Positions 31,927 through 42,680 are shown, counted from the first letter of the stretch. The stretch is DNA of 64,000 bases from Roseateles sp. YR242 (GCF_900109745.1 NZ_FOAV01000014.1:1-64000), one strand, 5' to 3'. Program-made: numbers and translations. The notes: generated from the sequence alone by a model not told the origin.

Positions 31927-33426
31927 TCAGGAATCGTTGGTCTTGGCGCCGGCCGCTGCGGGCCAGCCCCCACCCCCCAGCACCTTGTACAGGGTGACCC
32001 GGTTGGTCTGGTCCAGCAGCCGCAGCGTCACCAGCGTCTGGCGGGCCGAGAACAGCGAGCGCTGGGCATCCAGCACGGTCAGGTAGCTGTCCGCTCCATT
32101 CTTGAAGCGCGCGTCGGCCAGCGTGAAAGCCTCCTGATAGGCATCCACCAGCGCTTGCTGGGACGCCAGCCGCTCGGCCAGGGTGCTGCGCACGGCCAGG
32201 GCATCCGCCACTTCGCTGAAGGCGGTCTGCACCGTCTTTTCATAGGTGGCCAGCTGGATGTCGCGCGCCGCCTTGGCCGAGTCCAGGCTGGCGCGGCTAC
32301 TGCCGCCGTCGAAGATGGGCAGGCTGATGGACGGAATGAAGCTCCAGGCGCCGCCCTTGAACAGGTCGGACAGCGCGGTGCTGGCCGTGCCCGCCGTGGC
32401 GGTCAGGCTGATGGTGGGAAACAGGGCCGCCCGTGCGGCGCCGATGTTGGCGTTGGCCGCGATCAGCAGATGTTCCGCCGCCAGCACGTCCGGGCGCCGC
32501 TGCAGGACCGAGGAGGGCAGGCCGTCTGGCGGCATGCTCAGCTGGGTGGCGGCGTCGGTCGTCATGGCCGCCGGCAGCAGTCCGGTGGGCACGGCGGCGC
32601 CGACGAGCAAGGCCAGGGCATTGCGGTCCTGCTTCACCTGGGCGGTATAGCTGGCCACGCTGTTGCGGGCCGATTCCACCGTGGTGCGGGCCTGGGCCGT
32701 GGTCAGAGCCGAAGCGCCGCCCAGCCGCTGGCTCTGCTGCGTGCGTTCGTAGCTGTCCTGCTGGGACACCAGCGTCTGCTGCGCCAGCGCCAACTGGGCC
32801 TGATCGGCCGACAGCGTCAGCCAGGCGGTGGCCACTTCGGCGATCAGGCTCAGGCGGGTGCTGCGCTGCGCCTCCTCGGTGTTCAGGTAGCTCTGCAGCG
32901 CCGCATCCTTCAGGTTGCGCACGCGCCCGAACAGATCCAGTTCATAAGAGGTCAGGCCGACCTCCGCGCCGTACTGCCGGGAGAGGCTGGCCTGACCGCC
33001 GTTGGCCTGCGCCGGCGTGCGCTTGACGGTGTCCGTCGCGCTGGCATTGAGCGTTGGCAGCTGGGCCGCTTCCTGGATACGGTAGGTGGCCCGTGCCTGC
33101 TCGATGTTGAGCGTGGCAATGCGCAGGTCCCGGTTGTTGGCCAGGGCCAGGTCGATGACCTTGCGCAACTGTGGGTCCGAGATGACCGAGGTCCAGTCTG
33201 TGGCCGGGACCATCGCCTTGCCGGCATCGGTGGCCGGGGCGGTTCCTGACGGGGTCGAGGCCGCCGCATCGGGCCAACTCGACGGGATGGGCGCTGCCGG
33301 GGTGGAATAGGCAGGCGCCAGTTGGGCGCAGGCGCTCAGGGTCAGGATGGCGGCCATGGCGGTCGCCAGGGTGACCGCGCGTGCCACGGTGGCGATGGGG
33401 GTGAGCCGAAAGGTCGGGAAGGTCAT
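31927..33426 (-). CDS. RND efflux outer-membrane factor (OprM/NodT family lipoprotein)
   Basis: The 499-residue protein is a TolC-like outer-membrane channel of the OprM class. It has a lipoprotein signal with lipobox LSAC (Cys33), and two outer-membrane efflux repeats rich in coiled-coil helices (for example [20 protein letters not shown]). Markers include [11 protein letters not shown] and [20 protein letters not shown]. Its ATG overlaps the pump stop (33423-33426), so the three efflux genes are one operon in the order adaptor, pump, channel. Substrate is unknown. Confidence 0.92.
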   Translation of the reverse strand: MTFPTFRLTPIATVARAVTLATAMAAILTLSACAQLAPAYSTPAAPIPSSWPDAAASTPSGTAPATDAGKAMVPATDWTSVISDPQLRKVIDLALANNRDLRIATLNIEQARATYRIQEAAQLPTLNASATDTVKRTPAQANGGQASLSRQYGAEVGLTSYELDLFGRVRNLKDAALQSYLNTEEAQRSTRLSLIAEVATAWLTLSADQAQLALAQQTLVSQQDSYERTQQSQRLGGASALTTAQARTTVESARNSVASYTAQVKQDRNALALLVGAAVPTGLLPAAMTTDAATQLSMPPDGLPSSVLQRRPDVLAAEHLLIAANANIGAARAALFPTISLTATAGTASTALSDLFKGGAWSFIPSISLPIFDGGSSRASLDSAKAARDIQLATYEKTVQTAFSEVADALAVRSTLAERLASQQALVDAYQEAFTLADARFKNGADSYLTVLDAQRSLFSARQTLVTLRLLDQTNRVTLYKVLGGGGWPAAAGAKTNDS

Positions 33427-36400
33427 GCTTGGTTCTCCACCACGTCGGGTTGGCCAGCGCTCATGGCGGGCGTGCCGGTGGTTGTGGAATCGGAAGACGA
33501 GCGGGCGTTGCGCTTGCGCTCCACGAGGCGGCGAACCACCACGTAGAACACCGGCACGAACAGCACCCCCAGCACGGTGGCGCTCAGCATGCCGCCGAGC
33601 ACACCGGTGCCAATGGCACGGCGGCTGCCGGCGCCCGCACCCGTGGCGATGGCCAGGGGCAGGACGCCCAGCATGAAGGCCAGCGAGGTCATCAGGATGG
33701 GGCGCAGCCGCAGGCGGACGGCTTTCAACGCGGCGTCGAAGGCGGTGGCACCCTGCTCCTGGAGTTGCTTGGCGAACTCCACGATCAGGATCGCGTTCTT
33801 CGCCGCGAGCCCCACCGTGGTGAGCAGGCCCACCTGGAAGTACACGTCGTTCTCCAGCCCCATCAGCCCGGTCAGGGCGACGGCGCCGATCACACCCAGC
33901 GGCACCACCAGCATGACCGAGAAGGGCACCGACCAGCTTTCATACAAGGCAGCCAGGCACAGGAAGACGAACAGCACCGAGACGGCATACAGGATGGGCG
34001 CCTGCGAGCCCGACAGGCGTTCCTGGTAGGACTGGCCTGCCCATTCGATGCCAATGCCTGCCGGCAACTGCTTGACCAGGTCTTCCACAGCTGTCATGGC
34101 CGTGCCGGAGCTCACGCCCGCAGCAGCCTCGCCGACGATCTCATAGGACGAGAACCCGTTGTAGCGCTCCAGCTTGGGGGCACCGAAGGTCCAGTTGATG
34201 GAGGTGAAGGCGGAGAAGGGCACCATGGCGTTGTCGCCATTGCGCACGAACCAGCGCAGGATGCTGTCGGGGGCCATGCGGTAGGCGGCGTCGCCCTGCA
34301 CGTACACCTTCTTCACACGCCCCTTGTCCAGAAAGTCGTTCACGTAGCTGCCGCCCAGGGCGGTGGCCAGCGTGGTGTTGACATCCGCCGTGGCGACCCC
34401 CAGGGCACCGGCCTTGGCGTCGTCAATGGTGATGCCGAGCTGCGGCGCGTCCTCCAGGCCGCTGATGCGCACCTGCGACAGCGCCGGGTTCTGGCGGGCC
34501 AGTTGCAGGAACTTGTCGCGGGCGGCGACCAACTGGTCGTGCCCAAGACCACCACGGTCCTGCAGCTCGAAGGTGAAGCCGGCGCTGGAACCGAGGCCGC
34601 GCACCGGCGGCGGCTGCATGATGAAGACCCGGGCGTCCCGCAGGCTGGCCAACTCGCGGTTGGCGCGGCGGGCGATCTCGGCGGCGCTCTGGCCGGCGGC
34701 CTTGCGCTCGTCCCAGGGCTTGAGCTTGATGAACAGGCGGCCGCTGGCCTGGTCACCACCGATGCCGGTGATCACCGTGTAGCCGGCGATGTCCGGCTGC
34801 TGGGCCAGCCATTGTTCGGTGGCCTTGAGCGACGCCATCAGGCGTTCATCGGTGGCACCGGAGGGCAGGCGAACTTCGCCCATCAGCACGCCCTGGTCTT
34901 CATCGGGGAGGAAGGAGGTGGGCAGCCGGTGGTAGAGCACGGCCATGGCAGCCACCAGCGCCAGGTAGACCAGCATCACGCGGCCGCTGCGGCGCAGCAT
35001 GCGGCCCACCACGGACTGGGTGCCTTCGCTGCTGCGGTCGAAGCCGCGGTTGAAGGCGCCATAGAAGCGGCCCAGCAGGCCGGGACGGCCCGGCCGGCCG
35101 GCTTCACCGTGACCGGCCGGCTTGAGCAGCGTGGCGCACAGGGCGGGCGTGAGGCTCATGGCCACCGCCACCGACAACAGCATGGCCGAGACCACGGCGA
35201 TCGAGAACTGGCGATAGATCACGCCCGTGGAGCCGCCGAAGAACGCCATGGGGATGAACACCGCCGACAGCACCAGGGCGATGCCCACCAGCGCGCCGGT
35301 GATCTCACCCATGGACTTGCGGGTGGCTTCCTTCGCGGACAGCCCCTCCTCGTGCATCACACGCTCGACGTTCTCCACCACCACGATGGCGTCGTCCACC
35401 AGCAGGCCGATGGCCAGCACCATGCCGAACATCGTCAGGCTGTTGATCGAGTAGCCGAAGACCGACAGCACACCGAAGCTGCCCAGCAGCACCACCGGCA
35501 CGGCGATGGCCGGGATCAGCGTGGCGCGCCAGTTCTGCAGGAACAGCAACATCACGGCCACCACAAGTGCCATGGCTTCCACCAGGGTGATCACCACCTC
35601 CTCGATGGAGATCTTCACGAAGGGTGTGGTGTCGTAGGCGGTGACGACCTGCAGGTGGTAGGGGAAGGACGGTTGCAGTTCGGCCAGCTTGGCATTCACC
35701 AGGTTGGCCACGCCGATGGCGTTGGCACCGGTGGCGAGCTTGATGCCCATGCCGGCGGCCGGCCGGCCTTCATAACGGGAGGAGATGGTGTAGCTCTCGC
35801 CGCCCATCTCGATGCGGGCGACGTCGGAAAGCTTCACGCGGCTGCCGTCGGTGGCGGTCTTCAGCAGGATGTCCTGGAACTGCTCCACGGTCTGCAGCTT
35901 GCTGCGGGCCGTGATGGTGACGTTGAGCTGCTGGCCGGTGATGGCCGGCAGGCCGGCCACCTGGCCGGCAGACACCTGGGCATTCTGCGCGGTGATGGCG
36001 GTGCTCACGTCCGAGGGCATGAGCGCATGGCTGGCCAGCTTGGCCGGGTCCAGCCAGATGCGCATGGCGTGGCCGGTACCCAGGGTCTGCACATCACCCA
36101 CGCCTTCCAGGCGGCTGATGACGTCCACCAGGTTGGAGGTGATGTAGTCGCCGATGTCGATGGCGGAGGCGCTGCCGTCTGCCGAATACAGGGCGACCAC
36201 CATCAGGAAGTCGGTGCCGGTCTTGGTGACGGTCACGCCTTGGCTCTGAACCGCCTGCGGCAGCTGGGCCTCCGCCTGCTGCAGCTTGTTCTGCACCTGC
36301 ATCTGGGCCACGTCGGCATTGGTGCCGGCGTTGAAATTCAGGGTGATGCTGGCGGAGCCGGAGGACGAGCTGGAGGACTGCATGGAGAGCAGGCCGTCCA

Positions 36401-36614
36401 GCCCCTTCATCTGCTGCTCGATCACCTGGGTGACGGAGTCTTCGATGGTCTTGGCGGAAGCGCCGGGGTAGGTGGCACTGACCGTGACCTTGGGGGGCGC
36501 GATGTCCGGGTATTGCTCCAGGGGCAGGGTGGTGATAGCCAGCGCGCCGGCCAGCATCACGACGATGGCCAGCACCCAGGCGAAGACGGGACGGTCGATG
36601 AAGAATCGGGCCAT
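33423..36614 (-). CDS. RND multidrug efflux pump, AcrB/MexB-like (HAE-1)
   Basis: The 1063-residue inner-membrane pump starts [20 protein letters not shown], the standard HAE-1 opening. The proton-relay aspartates are visible in [16 protein letters not shown] (Asp407/Asp408 region), and porter-domain markers include [19 protein letters not shown] and LPDEDQG. Length equals that of AcrB-type pumps. AGGAG precedes ATG 36614. It is sandwiched between its adaptor and channel genes. A divergent two-component system about 1.4 kb away may control it; substrate range cannot be inferred. Confidence 0.95.
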   Translation of the reverse strand: MARFFIDRPVFAWVLAIVVMLAGALAITTLPLEQYPDIAPPKVTVSATYPGASAKTIEDSVTQVIEQQMKGLDGLLSMQSSSSSSGSASITLNFNAGTNADVAQMQVQNKLQQAEAQLPQAVQSQGVTVTKTGTDFLMVVALYSADGSASAIDIGDYITSNLVDVISRLEGVGDVQTLGTGHAMRIWLDPAKLASHALMPSDVSTAITAQNAQVSAGQVAGLPAITGQQLNVTITARSKLQTVEQFQDILLKTATDGSRVKLSDVARIEMGGESYTISSRYEGRPAAGMGIKLATGANAIGVANLVNAKLAELQPSFPYHLQVVTAYDTTPFVKISIEEVVITLVEAMALVVAVMLLFLQNWRATLIPAIAVPVVLLGSFGVLSVFGYSINSLTMFGMVLAIGLLVDDAIVVVENVERVMHEEGLSAKEATRKSMGEITGALVGIALVLSAVFIPMAFFGGSTGVIYRQFSIAVVSAMLLSVAVAMSLTPALCATLLKPAGHGEAGRPGRPGLLGRFYGAFNRGFDRSSEGTQSVVGRMLRRSGRVMLVYLALVAAMAVLYHRLPTSFLPDEDQGVLMGEVRLPSGATDERLMASLKATEQWLAQQPDIAGYTVITGIGGDQASGRLFIKLKPWDERKAAGQSAAEIARRANRELASLRDARVFIMQPPPVRGLGSSAGFTFELQDRGGLGHDQLVAARDKFLQLARQNPALSQVRISGLEDAPQLGITIDDAKAGALGVATADVNTTLATALGGSYVNDFLDKGRVKKVYVQGDAAYRMAPDSILRWFVRNGDNAMVPFSAFTSINWTFGAPKLERYNGFSSYEIVGEAAAGVSSGTAMTAVEDLVKQLPAGIGIEWAGQSYQERLSGSQAPILYAVSVLFVFLCLAALYESWSVPFSVMLVVPLGVIGAVALTGLMGLENDVYFQVGLLTTVGLAAKNAILIVEFAKQLQEQGATAFDAALKAVRLRLRPILMTSLAFMLGVLPLAIATGAGAGSRRAIGTGVLGGMLSATVLGVLFVPVFYVVVRRLVERKRNARSSSDSTTTGTPAMSAGQPDVVENQA

Positions 36615-36624
36615 GGTCGTCTCC

Positions 36625-37923
36625 TCAGACGGGTGCCGAGGCCGCCGTGGTGGCGGCGGCAGTGATTGCGCCGGAGGCCGGGGCGCTGGCAGAAGCTGCG
36701 GGCGCAGTAGCCGGCAGGTTGGTGGGGTGGGCCTGGACGGTGTCACCGTCCTTGACCTTCTGGCCACCTTCCACGATGACGCGGTCACCGGCCTGCAGGC
36801 CGCTGCTCAGCAGCCAGCGGTTGCCGACCACGCGGTCCAGCACGACCACGCGCTTGTGCACGCGGTTCTGCGCGTCCACGGTCAATACCGAGGTGGCGTT
36901 GCTGGTGTCGCGGGTGACGGCTTGCTGCGGCACCAGCAGGGCCTGGTCGAGCTTCACGGTCTGGAGCTGGGCGCGCACGTACATGCCGGGCAGCAGCAGG
37001 CCATCGGGGTTGTCCACCACCGCACGCAGGGTGACGGCGCCGGTGCTGGTGTTGACGGAGACACCGCGCACGCTCAGCTTGCCGGCGCGGGCGTAGGTGC
37101 TGCCGTCTTCCAGGATCAACTGCACGGCGGCGGCATCGTTGTCCGCGCGCTTGAAATGGCCGGCGGCGAGTTCACGACGCAGCTTCAACCAGTCGCTGCT
37201 GGACTGGCTGATATCCACCTGGATGGGGTCGATCTGGCGGACGGTGGTGAGTGCGGTGGTCTGCTCGGCCGTGACCAGGGCACCCGTGGTGACGCTGGAC
37301 ACATCGGCCAGGCCGGTGATGGGCGAGGTGACGACCGTGCGCTGCAGGTTGATGCGTGCCGTGTCCTGGGCGGCCTTGGCCGAAGCCAGGTCGGCCTCGG
37401 CCTGCTTCAGGCTGGCTTGGGCGTCCTGCTGGTCCTGTTCACTGACGGCCTGGATCTTGAGCAGCTCGGTCTGGCGCTGGGCGGTCAGCCGAGCGGACTC
37501 CAGCGTGGCTTGCGCCTTGGCGACGGCAGCCTTGGCGCTGTCAAAACTGGCTTGGTAGCTGGCGGCGTCGATCTGGTAGAGCGCCTGGCCGGCCTTGACG
37601 CGGCCGCCCTCGGTGAACTGGCGGGCCTGGATGATGCCGCCCACTTGCGGGCGGATCTCGGCGACCAGCGGGGCGGTGGTGCGGCCCGGCAGCTCGGCGC
37701 TCAGCGCAAGGGCTTCATCGCTGATGGTGTAGACGCCCACGGCCGTGGCGGCGGGCGCGCCTGGCGCCGGTGCGGCAGAGCCGCTGGCGTCATTGCAACC
37801 CGAGAGCGTGAAAGCCATCACGGAGATGGCGGCCAGCGCGAGGATCAGGGAGGTGAGGGCGGGGCGGCGGGTGACGGTTTGACGCGTCGCGGGCGCTGAG
37901 GAGCAGAGGTGCGGCAAAAGCAT
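36625..37923 (-). CDS. RND efflux periplasmic adaptor (AcrA/MexA-like lipoprotein)
   Basis: The 432-residue membrane-fusion protein has a lipobox ending LSGC at Cys43, a lipoyl/barrel-sandwich domain ([20 protein letters not shown] and a matching second half), a helical hairpin of about residues 125-200, and a beta-barrel domain. The C-terminal 40 residues are Ala/Pro-rich and probably disordered. ATG 37923 is preceded by AGGA. It is the first gene of the efflux operon and is divergent from the histidine kinase at 38060. Confidence 0.92.
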   Translation of the reverse strand: MLLPHLCSSAPATRQTVTRRPALTSLILALAAISVMAFTLSGCNDASGSAAPAPGAPAATAVGVYTISDEALALSAELPGRTTAPLVAEIRPQVGGIIQARQFTEGGRVKAGQALYQIDAASYQASFDSAKAAVAKAQATLESARLTAQRQTELLKIQAVSEQDQQDAQASLKQAEADLASAKAAQDTARINLQRTVVTSPITGLADVSSVTTGALVTAEQTTALTTVRQIDPIQVDISQSSSDWLKLRRELAAGHFKRADNDAAAVQLILEDGSTYARAGKLSVRGVSVNTSTGAVTLRAVVDNPDGLLLPGMYVRAQLQTVKLDQALLVPQQAVTRDTSNATSVLTVDAQNRVHKRVVVLDRVVGNRWLLSSGLQAGDRVIVEGGQKVKDGDTVQAHPTNLPATAPAASASAPASGAITAAATTAASAPV

Positions 37924-38059
37924 GACAGACGGTCCTGGAAAGTGCTGACCACCATGCTCGGGACCAAATGTGCAGGAACTTTGGAGACGCACGAACGCCC
38001 ATGTTTCCGGTCGGTCAAGTTCACGCCGATGGGTGTGGCGGGGTAGGCTTCGTGCCCAT

Positions 38060-39484
38060 ATGAAACGATTCGGCATCACGACACGTGTGTTCCTGGCGGT
38101 CCTGGCCATCGCCGCTTTTGCGGTGTTGGCCATGGGCTGGGCCACGCATCTGAGCTTTTCTCGCGGCTTCTTCGGCTATCTGAATGAGCAGCAGCTGGCG
38201 CGCATGGAATCTTCCCTGCCGCGCCTGAAAAAGGCGTTCAAGGAGCATCAGAGCTGGGAATTCGTGAGGGACCGGCCGGATGTGTGGTTCCGCCTGCTGG
38301 GGGCGGAGCAGACCATGATCGAGCTGGGCGTGCCGCCGCCGGAAGCGGAGATGGATGTCATCGCATCGGATCTGCTGGGGGCCGGCCGTCGGATGATGCT
38401 GCTGGATTCGCAGCGGCTGCGGGTCATCGGCTTCCCGTTCATGATGCCCGAGAGCCAGGAGCGGGCCATCGTGGTGGATGGCCAGACGGTGGGCTGGCTG
38501 GTGATTGCTCCGGTGCAGGCGGCCACCGACGAGGCGGCGCTGCGTTTCCTGGGCGGGCAGCTGAAGGCGGTGATGTGGGTGGGGCTGGCGGCGTTGGTGG
38601 CTGCGGCGCTGGTGGCGTGGTGGGTGGCAAAGGGCCTGCTGGCGCCGGTGCGGCGCGTCGCTGCCGCTACCCACCGCCTGGCCGCCGGCGACTACGGCGC
38701 CGAAGTGGTGGTGCAGGGGCATGATGAGGTGGCCCAGCTCGGGCAAGACTTCAACCAGCTGTCCCGCGCGCTGGCGCGCAATGAGCAGATGCGGCGGGAT
38801 TTCATGGCGGACATCTCCCATGAGTTGCGCACGCCGCTGGCGGTGTTGCGCGGTGAACTGGAGGCCATCGAGGACGGTGTGCACCCCATGACGCCGGAAC
38901 TGTTGCAGCTGCTGCAGACCGAAGTGGCCACGCTGGGCCAACTGGTGCAGGACCTGCATGAGCTGGCGCTGGCGGATGCGGGCGCGCTGACCTACCGCAA
39001 GGAGGATCTGGATCTGGTCACGCTGGTGGCGCAGGAAGCCCAGGCTTTCACGGCCGCTTGTGAGGAGCGGCCGTTGCGGTTCGAGGTGGTGCTGCCGGCC
39101 GGGGACATGACGGTATCGGCCGATGCCTCGCGCCTGCATCAGCTCCTGCACAACCTGTTGGACAACTCGATCCGGTATACCCATCCGGCGGGTGTGCTGC
39201 GGCTGTCGTTGCGGCGGGCAGGGGAGGATGCCGTGATCGATCTGGAAGACTCGCCGCCCGGTGTGGATCCGACGCTGTTGCCGCGTCTGTTCGAGCGCTT
39301 CTTCCGCGTGGAAGGTTCGCGCGGACGTGCGGGTGGGGGCAGCGGACTGGGTCTGGCCATCTGCCGCAGCATCGTGGAGGCGCATGGCGGTCATATCCTG
39401 GCGCGGCCGTCGTCGCTGGGGGGCATATGGATCGAACTGCGATTGCCGCTGACCCGGCGCGCAATGGAGGGCAGCCATGAGTGA
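38060..39484 (+). CDS. Sensor histidine kinase, BaeS-like
   Basis: The 474-residue inner-membrane kinase has two transmembrane segments (about 10-30 and 170-190) around a periplasmic sensor region, a HAMP domain (about 190-243), the HisKA phospho-acceptor His254 in DISHELRTPLAVLRGELEAI, and an ATPase domain with a degenerate-looking but recognisable G box (GGSGLGLAICRSIVEAHGG). The sequence around the H box and the neighbouring efflux operon recall BaeS of E. coli, which responds to envelope stress and controls RND pumps. It overlaps the regulator gene by 8 bases. Confidence 0.88.
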   Translation: MKRFGITTRVFLAVLAIAAFAVLAMGWATHLSFSRGFFGYLNEQQLARMESSLPRLKKAFKEHQSWEFVRDRPDVWFRLLGAEQTMIELGVPPPEAEMDVIASDLLGAGRRMMLLDSQRLRVIGFPFMMPESQERAIVVDGQTVGWLVIAPVQAATDEAALRFLGGQLKAVMWVGLAALVAAALVAWWVAKGLLAPVRRVAAATHRLAAGDYGAEVVVQGHDEVAQLGQDFNQLSRALARNEQMRRDFMADISHELRTPLAVLRGELEAIEDGVHPMTPELLQLLQTEVATLGQLVQDLHELALADAGALTYRKEDLDLVTLVAQEAQAFTAACEERPLRFEVVLPAGDMTVSADASRLHQLLHNLLDNSIRYTHPAGVLRLSLRRAGEDAVIDLEDSPPGVDPTLLPRLFERFFRVEGSRGRAGGGSGLGLAICRSIVEAHGGHILARPSSLGGIWIELRLPLTRRAMEGSHE

Positions 39485-40175
39485 TGTCCCGATGGTCCTG
39501 GTGGTGGAGGACGAACCGCGCCTGGCACAGCTATCGCATGACTATCTGGTCCGCGAGGGGTATGCCTGCCAGATCCTCCACGAGGGCGGCGGTGTCGTGG
39601 CCTGGGTGCGAGCCCATGCGCCCGACCTCCTGGTGCTGGACCTGATGCTGCCGGGCCAGGACGGGCTGAGCATCTGCCGCGAGCTGCGCGCCTTCAGCGA
39701 CGTGCCCATCATCATGGTGACGGCGCGGGTGGAGGAGGTGGACCGGCTGATTGGCCTGGAGGCCGGTGCGGACGACTATGTCTGCAAGCCCTTCAGTCCG
39801 CGCGAGCTGGTGGCACGGGTCAAGGCGATCCTGCGTCGGCAGCGGCGGGATTCTTCCGCTGTCAGGGTGGGGGATGCACCGTCTGTGACCGGATTGGTGC
39901 TGGATGCGGAGCGCCATGCGGCTACCGTGAACGGCCAGATGCTGGATCTCACGCCGGCGGAGTTCCGGATGTTGAAGGCGTTTGTCGACGCACCGGGCCG
40001 GGTGTTCTCGCGGGATCAACTGCTGGACAAGCTGCACGATGACCAGCGCGTGCTGAGCGACCGCACGGTGGACAGCCACGTGAAGAACCTGCGGCGCAAG
40101 CTGGAACAGGTGTGCCCGGGGCAGGAGCCGATCCGATCGATCTATGGGGTTGGGTATCGGTTTGAGCTGGAGTAG
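39477..40175 (+). CDS. OmpR-family response regulator, BaeR-like
   Basis: The 232-residue regulator has a receiver domain with phospho-acceptor Asp55, conserved Thr82 and Lys104 (YVCKPFSPREL), and a C-terminal winged-helix domain (RVFSRDQLLDKLHDDQRVLSDRTVDSHVKNLRRKL region). It is translationally coupled to the kinase by an 8-base overlap. The likely regulon includes the divergent efflux operon, as for BaeR, but no repeat of a recognisable box was found in the 136-base divergent gap. Confidence 0.88.
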   Translation: MSDVPMVLVVEDEPRLAQLSHDYLVREGYACQILHEGGGVVAWVRAHAPDLLVLDLMLPGQDGLSICRELRAFSDVPIIMVTARVEEVDRLIGLEAGADDYVCKPFSPRELVARVKAILRRQRRDSSAVRVGDAPSVTGLVLDAERHAATVNGQMLDLTPAEFRMLKAFVDAPGRVFSRDQLLDKLHDDQRVLSDRTVDSHVKNLRRKLEQVCPGQEPIRSIYGVGYRFELE

Positions 40176-40206
40176 GGGCGGCCGCCGGCAGGTGGGTCGC
40201 TGCTAG

Positions 40207-41892
40207 CTATCGGCTATCGGCTAGCCGCTGGCAGCTCGGTAACTCGACGGGAGATAGGCCCGACACGGCTCGCTCCCACATGCGCAGGTACAGGGCCTCA
40301 AGGTCCCGGGCGAAGCCTGCGGAGTCGATCCACGGTGTGGCGGCACGACGCGGACGCTGCGCATCCTGCGGCCGTTTCACCATCAGGCAGGCCTTGTCCA
40401 CGTAGTCGGCCGGGCTCTCGCAGATCAGGTCTGCCAACCCCGCTGCCGTCAGCAGGCTGGCCGCCACGCGGCTGGCGAAGCCTTTGCCTTGGATGGTCAG
40501 CACCGGAACGCCTGCGGCCAGCGCGTCGCTGGTGGTGGTGTGGCCGTTGCACGGCCAGGTGTCCAGCGCCAGGTCCGCAGCGGCCAACCGTTGCCAGTGG
40601 GCGGCCATGTCCGTGGGCGGCATGAACACGATGCGATCACCGGCAATGCCGCGTTGCTCGGCCTCCAGGCGCAACTGTGCATCTGCCTGCTCGCCGCCGC
40701 TGAGTTGCCAGAGCAATGCGTCGGGCAGGCGATGCAGGATCTCCATCCAGGTATCAAAAACCTCCGGCGTGATCTTGTAGACCGGGTTGGCGCCCAGCAG
40801 GACGATGGCGTCTTCAGGCAGCCCCAGCGACGTGCGGGGTGATGGGGTGATCTGCCGCGTGCTGTCGCCCGGCTGATAGCAGCGGGGCAACTGGGCGATC
40901 TTCTCGCTGTAGGCGGCGGCATCGCTCAGCGGGGTGACGATCTCATCGCCAATGATGTAGTCGATGAAGTCGGCACCGCAGGTGCCGGGAAAGCCCAGCC
41001 AGGACGCCTGCACGGGCGCGGGGCGGCAGGCCAGCGCGATGAAGCGGCTGCCGGCCGTATGGCCCTTCAGGTCGATGGCGATGTCCACGCTTTCTTCGCG
41101 CATGCGGGCGGCGATGGCGGACGGGTCCAGATCGGACACATCGATGAAGCGGTTGCAGGCCTGGCGAATGCGTTGCTGCAGCGGCGACCCGTCATCGGGG
41201 CCGTGCGAGAACAGCAAGATCTCGAAGCGATCGCGGTCATGGTGTTCCAGCGTCTCGACCAGCAGCGCTGCGGTGGCATGGGTGTGGAAGTCACCGGAGA
41301 GATAGCCGATGCGCAGCTTGGTGTTGCCGGTCTTCGCCTTGGCCTTGATGGCTGGCAATGGCTGGAGGCCTCGGCTCAGGAAGCGGGTGCTCAGCTGGGC
41401 AACCTTGAGCAAGTCGGCAGGTTCATGGGGAAGCCCCACCAGCGTGAACGGCACGCCGAATTCATCACTGGCGTCGTCAGGCTTTTGGTGGATGGCGGTG
41501 AGCAGGGCCTGCAGGTTGGTGTCGAAATCCTGCCAGCGTGCGCATTGCTGGTCCCCGTGCGCAAGGTAGGACTGGGCCATCACGCTCTGCGGCTGCAGGG
41601 CGGCCACGGTGCGGAAGCACTCGGCGGCCTCGGCCTTCATCTGCAGGGATTGCAGCGCGAAGGCCAGCTGCAGGTAGGCGTCCACGTCATCCATCTTCAA
41701 CGCCAGGGCCTGCATCAACGGACCCACTGCATCCTGTGGGCGTCCGCTGCGGCGCAGGGATTCACCGTAATAGCGCTGAAGCTCGTTGGACTGCAGGTGT
41801 GCAAAGGGCGCCAGCAGGGCGGCCGCTTGGGGCCAACGCTGGCGGCCCATCTCCGTCAACGCGGCTTGCAAAAGGTCCTGGAGGGAATTCAT
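40207..41892 (-). CDS. GT41 (SPINDLY/OGT-like) glycosyltransferase with TPR domain
   Basis: The 561-residue protein has an N-terminal TPR-like helical region (about 1-130) and a C-terminal GT41 catalytic region. Diagnostic segments are IAIDLKGHTAGSRF, APVQASWLGFPGTCGADFID, and the nucleotide-sugar part LDTWPCNGHTTTSDALAAGVPVLT. Bacterial relatives transfer GlcNAc or hexose to proteins or act in surface glycan work. It stands alone, convergent with the response regulator and next to decayed DNA by tRNA-Pro, so neither substrate nor partner can be named. A protein glycosylation role is inference. Confidence 0.83.
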   Translation of the reverse strand: MNSLQDLLQAALTEMGRQRWPQAAALLAPFAHLQSNELQRYYGESLRRSGRPQDAVGPLMQALALKMDDVDAYLQLAFALQSLQMKAEAAECFRTVAALQPQSVMAQSYLAHGDQQCARWQDFDTNLQALLTAIHQKPDDASDEFGVPFTLVGLPHEPADLLKVAQLSTRFLSRGLQPLPAIKAKAKTGNTKLRIGYLSGDFHTHATAALLVETLEHHDRDRFEILLFSHGPDDGSPLQQRIRQACNRFIDVSDLDPSAIAARMREESVDIAIDLKGHTAGSRFIALACRPAPVQASWLGFPGTCGADFIDYIIGDEIVTPLSDAAAYSEKIAQLPRCYQPGDSTRQITPSPRTSLGLPEDAIVLLGANPVYKITPEVFDTWMEILHRLPDALLWQLSGGEQADAQLRLEAEQRGIAGDRIVFMPPTDMAAHWQRLAAADLALDTWPCNGHTTTSDALAAGVPVLTIQGKGFASRVAASLLTAAGLADLICESPADYVDKACLMVKRPQDAQRPRRAATPWIDSAGFARDLEALYLRMWERAVSGLSPVELPSCQRLADSR

Positions 41893-42109
41893 CGTGGCCC
41901 TGTGGTTGACTGCCCACCGCGTGGAGTGAAAGGACGCAGTTGGATGCGTGTGGGCGGATTGTCGGGGATGCGATGGTGCGGACAGCCGATGGCCTCAGCA
42001 ATGGAGATTCGAAACTCGTCGTCCAGGAGTGAAATCGACGTCCCAGGGGGCACCAACTGGGCTGGTCGGAGGGGTTGGGATAGCTCACGCGGTCGGCCTT
42101 TGTTGGGGA
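41893..42109. other. Non-coding or decayed segment between GT41 gene and hsdM remnant
   Basis: I see no recognisable protein in any frame of these 217 bases. The minus frame continuous with part of the hsdM remnant stays open to a stop at 41889, but after the remnant it shows no family motif. The segment should hold the promoter of the GT41 gene; no clear -10/-35 pair was found. Confidence 0.4.
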
Positions 42110-42420
42110 TCAAGGCAGCAATGGCAGCTCCAGCACCTTGAGGAACTTGTTGCGCCACCAGCGCCGCATGCACCGCCGCTAGGTCGATCTCGTCTCCGCT
42201 GTGCTCACATAGCGGAAGATGTTGCCCACTCGGCGCGAGCAGCGCTGCTCTTCCTTGCGGGATTGGAGGTGTCGATGATCTTGTCGATGTGCTCGGGCAA
42301 GAGTTGGATGCGTCGCCTGCTCTTCTCGAAGTGCCCAGCCGCATGGATGAACAGCACGTCGCCAGGCTTCTTTCACGTCTTCAGCACCAGGATGCACACG
42401 GGGATGCCGGGGGAGAAGTG
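42110..42420 (-). pseudogene. hsdM remnant: C-terminal end of a type I restriction-modification methyltransferase
   Basis: Joined across frames, the minus strand encodes FSPGIPVCILVLK, a stop in place of a codon, then KKPGDVLFIHAAGHFEKS and LLPEHIDKIID, a frameshift, RKEEQRCSRRV, a deletion, then FRYVSTAE, another shift, EIDLAAVHAALV, and finally RNKFLKVLELPLLP followed by TGA. This order matches the end of HsdM N6-adenine methyltransferases (IPVCILVLKK...DVLFINA...LLPEHI...NISRYV...FLKELGLP). The N-terminal SAM-binding and NPPF regions are absent. At least one nonsense change, two frameshifts and internal deletions show it is dead. It lies 57 bases from tRNA-Pro, a typical island site. Confidence 0.85.
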
Positions 42421-42427
42421 ACCCAAA

Positions 42428-42460
42428 ACAAAAAAGCCCAAGTGCTTGATTCACTTGGGC
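42428..42460 (-). terminator. Rho-independent terminator of tRNA-Pro
   Basis: CACTTGGGC (42452-42460) pairs with GCCCAAGTG (42436-42444) around a 7-base loop; the A-run at 42428-42435 gives a U-run in the minus-strand transcript, 16 bases after the tRNA end. Confidence 0.9.
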
Positions 42461-42476
42461 TCTTTCGTCTCTTGTC

Positions 42477-42553
42477 TGGTCGGGGTGAGAGGATTCGAAC
42501 CTCCGGCCTCTACGTCCCGAACGTAGCGCTCTACCAGGCTAAGCTACACCCCG
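42477..42553 (-). tRNA. proK-type: tRNA-Pro (anticodon CGG)
   Basis: The 77-nt gene reads CGGGGTG at the 5' end pairing with CACCCCG, a D arm with AGCCTGGTAGAGC, an anticodon stem CTACG/CGTAG around the loop TTCGGGA (anticodon CGG), and a T arm with GGTTCGAATCC. The CCA tail is encoded (42477-42480 on minus). Degenerate hsdM sequence lies just beyond its terminator. Confidence 0.96.
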
Positions 42554-42655
42554 ATGGTGCCCATCAGTTTCCTGATGGCAGTTCATTGCTTCTGCAATGC
42601 ATGTCTTCACTGCGCACTTGAACTCGCGTTCTGTCGTCAAAGATTTCCCGCAAAG

Positions 42656-42680
42656 AACCGCATGAATCAACCTTGCGGTT
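42656..42680 (-). terminator. Probable terminator hairpin after ispB
   Basis: AACCGCA (42656-42662) pairs with TGCGGTT (42674-42680), 14 bases after the ispB stop on minus. The following U-tract is weak (TTCTTT), so termination efficiency is uncertain. Confidence 0.55.

Noticed and set aside
33429..36665. Open frame of 1078 codons on plus opposite the RND pump
   Set aside because: Antisense shadow of a strongly GC3-biased gene; no motifs and extreme His/Gln content.
39477..40175. Naming the two-component system baeSR outright
   Set aside because: Resemblance and efflux context are suggestive, but no diagnostic residue separates it from other OmpR/EnvZ-type pairs.
41889..42344. A 151-codon minus-strand gene
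   Set aside because: Its upstream half is out-of-frame hsdM remnant (EIDLAAVHAALV is the only in-frame piece) and its downstream half has no recognised motif.
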